Positions 63,563 through 64,000 of a DNA stretch of 64,000 bases are shown here, piece by piece (position 1 is the stretch's first letter; each line of letters starts with the position of its first letter). A program made the position numbers and the translations under genes. The DNA comes from Bradyrhizobium sp. WBAH42 (GTDB taxonomy: Bacteria; Pseudomonadota; Alphaproteobacteria; Rhizobiales; Xanthobacteraceae). The notes beneath the pieces are model-generated. The model was not told the DNA's origin. It was given only the letters and a program-made list of their open reading frames with translations, and did not search any database. Where the stretch lies: the NCBI RefSeq assembly GCF_024585265.1, contig NZ_CP036533.1, forward strand, positions 6,643,001-6,707,000, read 5' to 3'.

Positions 63563-64000
63563 TTAGCTGCCGCGATAGGTCGAGTAGCTCCAGGGCGTGA
63601 CCAGCAGCGGCACGTGGTAATGGCTTTCCGGCTCGCTGATCGCAAAGCGCAGCGGGATCTCGTCGAGGAACGGCGGGTCGGACAGCGGCACGTTGCGCGC
63701 GGCATAATATTTGGCAACGCTGAAGCGCAGCTCGTAGCGGCCGATCGGCAGCGGACGGCCGCCGATCAGCGGCCCGTCGGTGCGGCCGTCGGCATTGGTC
63801 ACCGCGCGCGCGATGATGCGGTTCTCGCCAAGGCTCGCGAGCTCCACGAGCTCAATCGGAATGCCCGGCGCGGGCTTGCCGATCTGGTTGTCCAGCACAT
63901 GGGTCGAGAGCCGGCCGTGCACCTTCAGCCTGTCATCGGCGACGACGAGCTGGTCGAGCCGCAGCGCGGAGATGCGGCCGATCTCCTCGATCGCACGTCT
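63563..64000 (-). CDS. 5-hydroxyisourate hydrolase domain, apparently fused to OHCU decarboxylase (partial)
   Basis: The C-terminal 119 residues are a transthyretin-like 5-hydroxyisourate hydrolase: start block GRLSTHVLDNQIGKPAPGIP, middle GRYELRFSVAKYYAARNVPL, active-site HYHVPLLVTPWSYSTYRGS. The frame is open through the window edge without a stop; the 26 codons upstream of the possible GTG start at 63922 encode RRAIEEIGRISALRLDQLVV, which resembles the C-terminus of OHCU decarboxylase. The simplest reading is one bifunctional protein that converts 5-hydroxyisourate through OHCU to (S)-allantoin. The alternative is two genes with a GTG start at 63922; no clear ribosome-binding site precedes that GTG. 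Confidence 0.78.
   Translation of the reverse strand, partial: RRAIEEIGRISALRLDQLVVADDRLKVHGRLSTHVLDNQIGKPAPGIPIELVELASLGENRIIARAVTNADGRTDGPLIGGRPLPIGRYELRFSVAKYYAARNVPLSDPPFLDEIPLRFAISEPESHYHVPLLVTPWSYSTYRGS

Overview
The window looks like a chromosomal segment of a Bradyrhizobium-type alphaproteobacterium (Rhizobiales, Nitrobacteraceae). The clues are high GC, many tiny Rhizobiales-style hypothetical proteins, two phasin-like proteins, a DUF1127 protein, a CadC-type winged-helix/TPR regulator, a GcrA-like regulator, a FecR/CHASE2-EAL pair, and a very large purine-catabolism block. No rRNA, tRNA, CRISPR array, transposase or integrase was seen.

Region 1 (1-9.3 kb) is a loosely packed accessory zone. 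It holds the end of an AraC regulator, an alpha/beta hydrolase, a phasin-like protein, several 40-80 residue proteins, a CadC-like TPR regulator (TTG start inferred) divergent from a DUF1127 gene, and a decayed second copy of that regulator's C-terminus. Region 2 (9.9-16.7 kb) is a type I secretion operon: a 1177-residue DUF5801-type protein without canonical RTX nonapeptides, a hairpin, a PrtD-like ABC exporter and an HlyD-like adaptor. Region 3 (16.8-25.6 kb) has a truncated copy of an EAL gene end, a DUF1254/DUF1214 protein, the intact CHASE2-PAS-GGDEF-EAL gene behind a FecR-domain gene, and a divergent two-partner-secretion transporter with no visible TpsA substrate.

Region 4 (25.7-36.1 kb) is mixed: hydrolase, small cytochrome c, phasin, several small proteins, a quinone oxidoreductase, and a MoxR ATPase with a VWA partner. 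It includes a compact switch: an XRE/S24 (LexA-fold) regulator divergent from a GcrA-like gene. Five copies of a 15-bp inverted repeat sit in its two intergenic regions, one inside a good sigma-70 promoter.

Region 5 (36.1-64 kb) is a purine and ureide nitrogen-salvage block. It encodes an AzgA/NCS2 purine permease, adenine deaminase and a TetR regulator (one operon), formamidase, DctA, an allantoate-amidohydrolase-type hydrolase, and two complete BMP/Nup-type ABC importers. One importer operon also encodes a biuret-hydrolase-like enzyme and a guanine-deaminase-like enzyme. A Tsx-like outer-membrane channel lies between the importers. The block continues with 8-oxoguanine deaminase, xanthine dehydrogenase (FAD subunit plus a fused FeS-molybdopterin subunit), and at the right edge a protein that appears to fuse OHCU decarboxylase to 5-hydroxyisourate hydrolase. 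The inferred route is purine uptake, deamination to hypoxanthine, xanthine and urate, conversion to allantoin and allantoate, and ammonia release. Urate oxidase and allantoinase are not in the window. Sequences matching the sigma-54 -24/-12 consensus precede dctA, the first BMP operon and the xanthine dehydrogenase operon, suggesting nitrogen or carbon control through RpoN.
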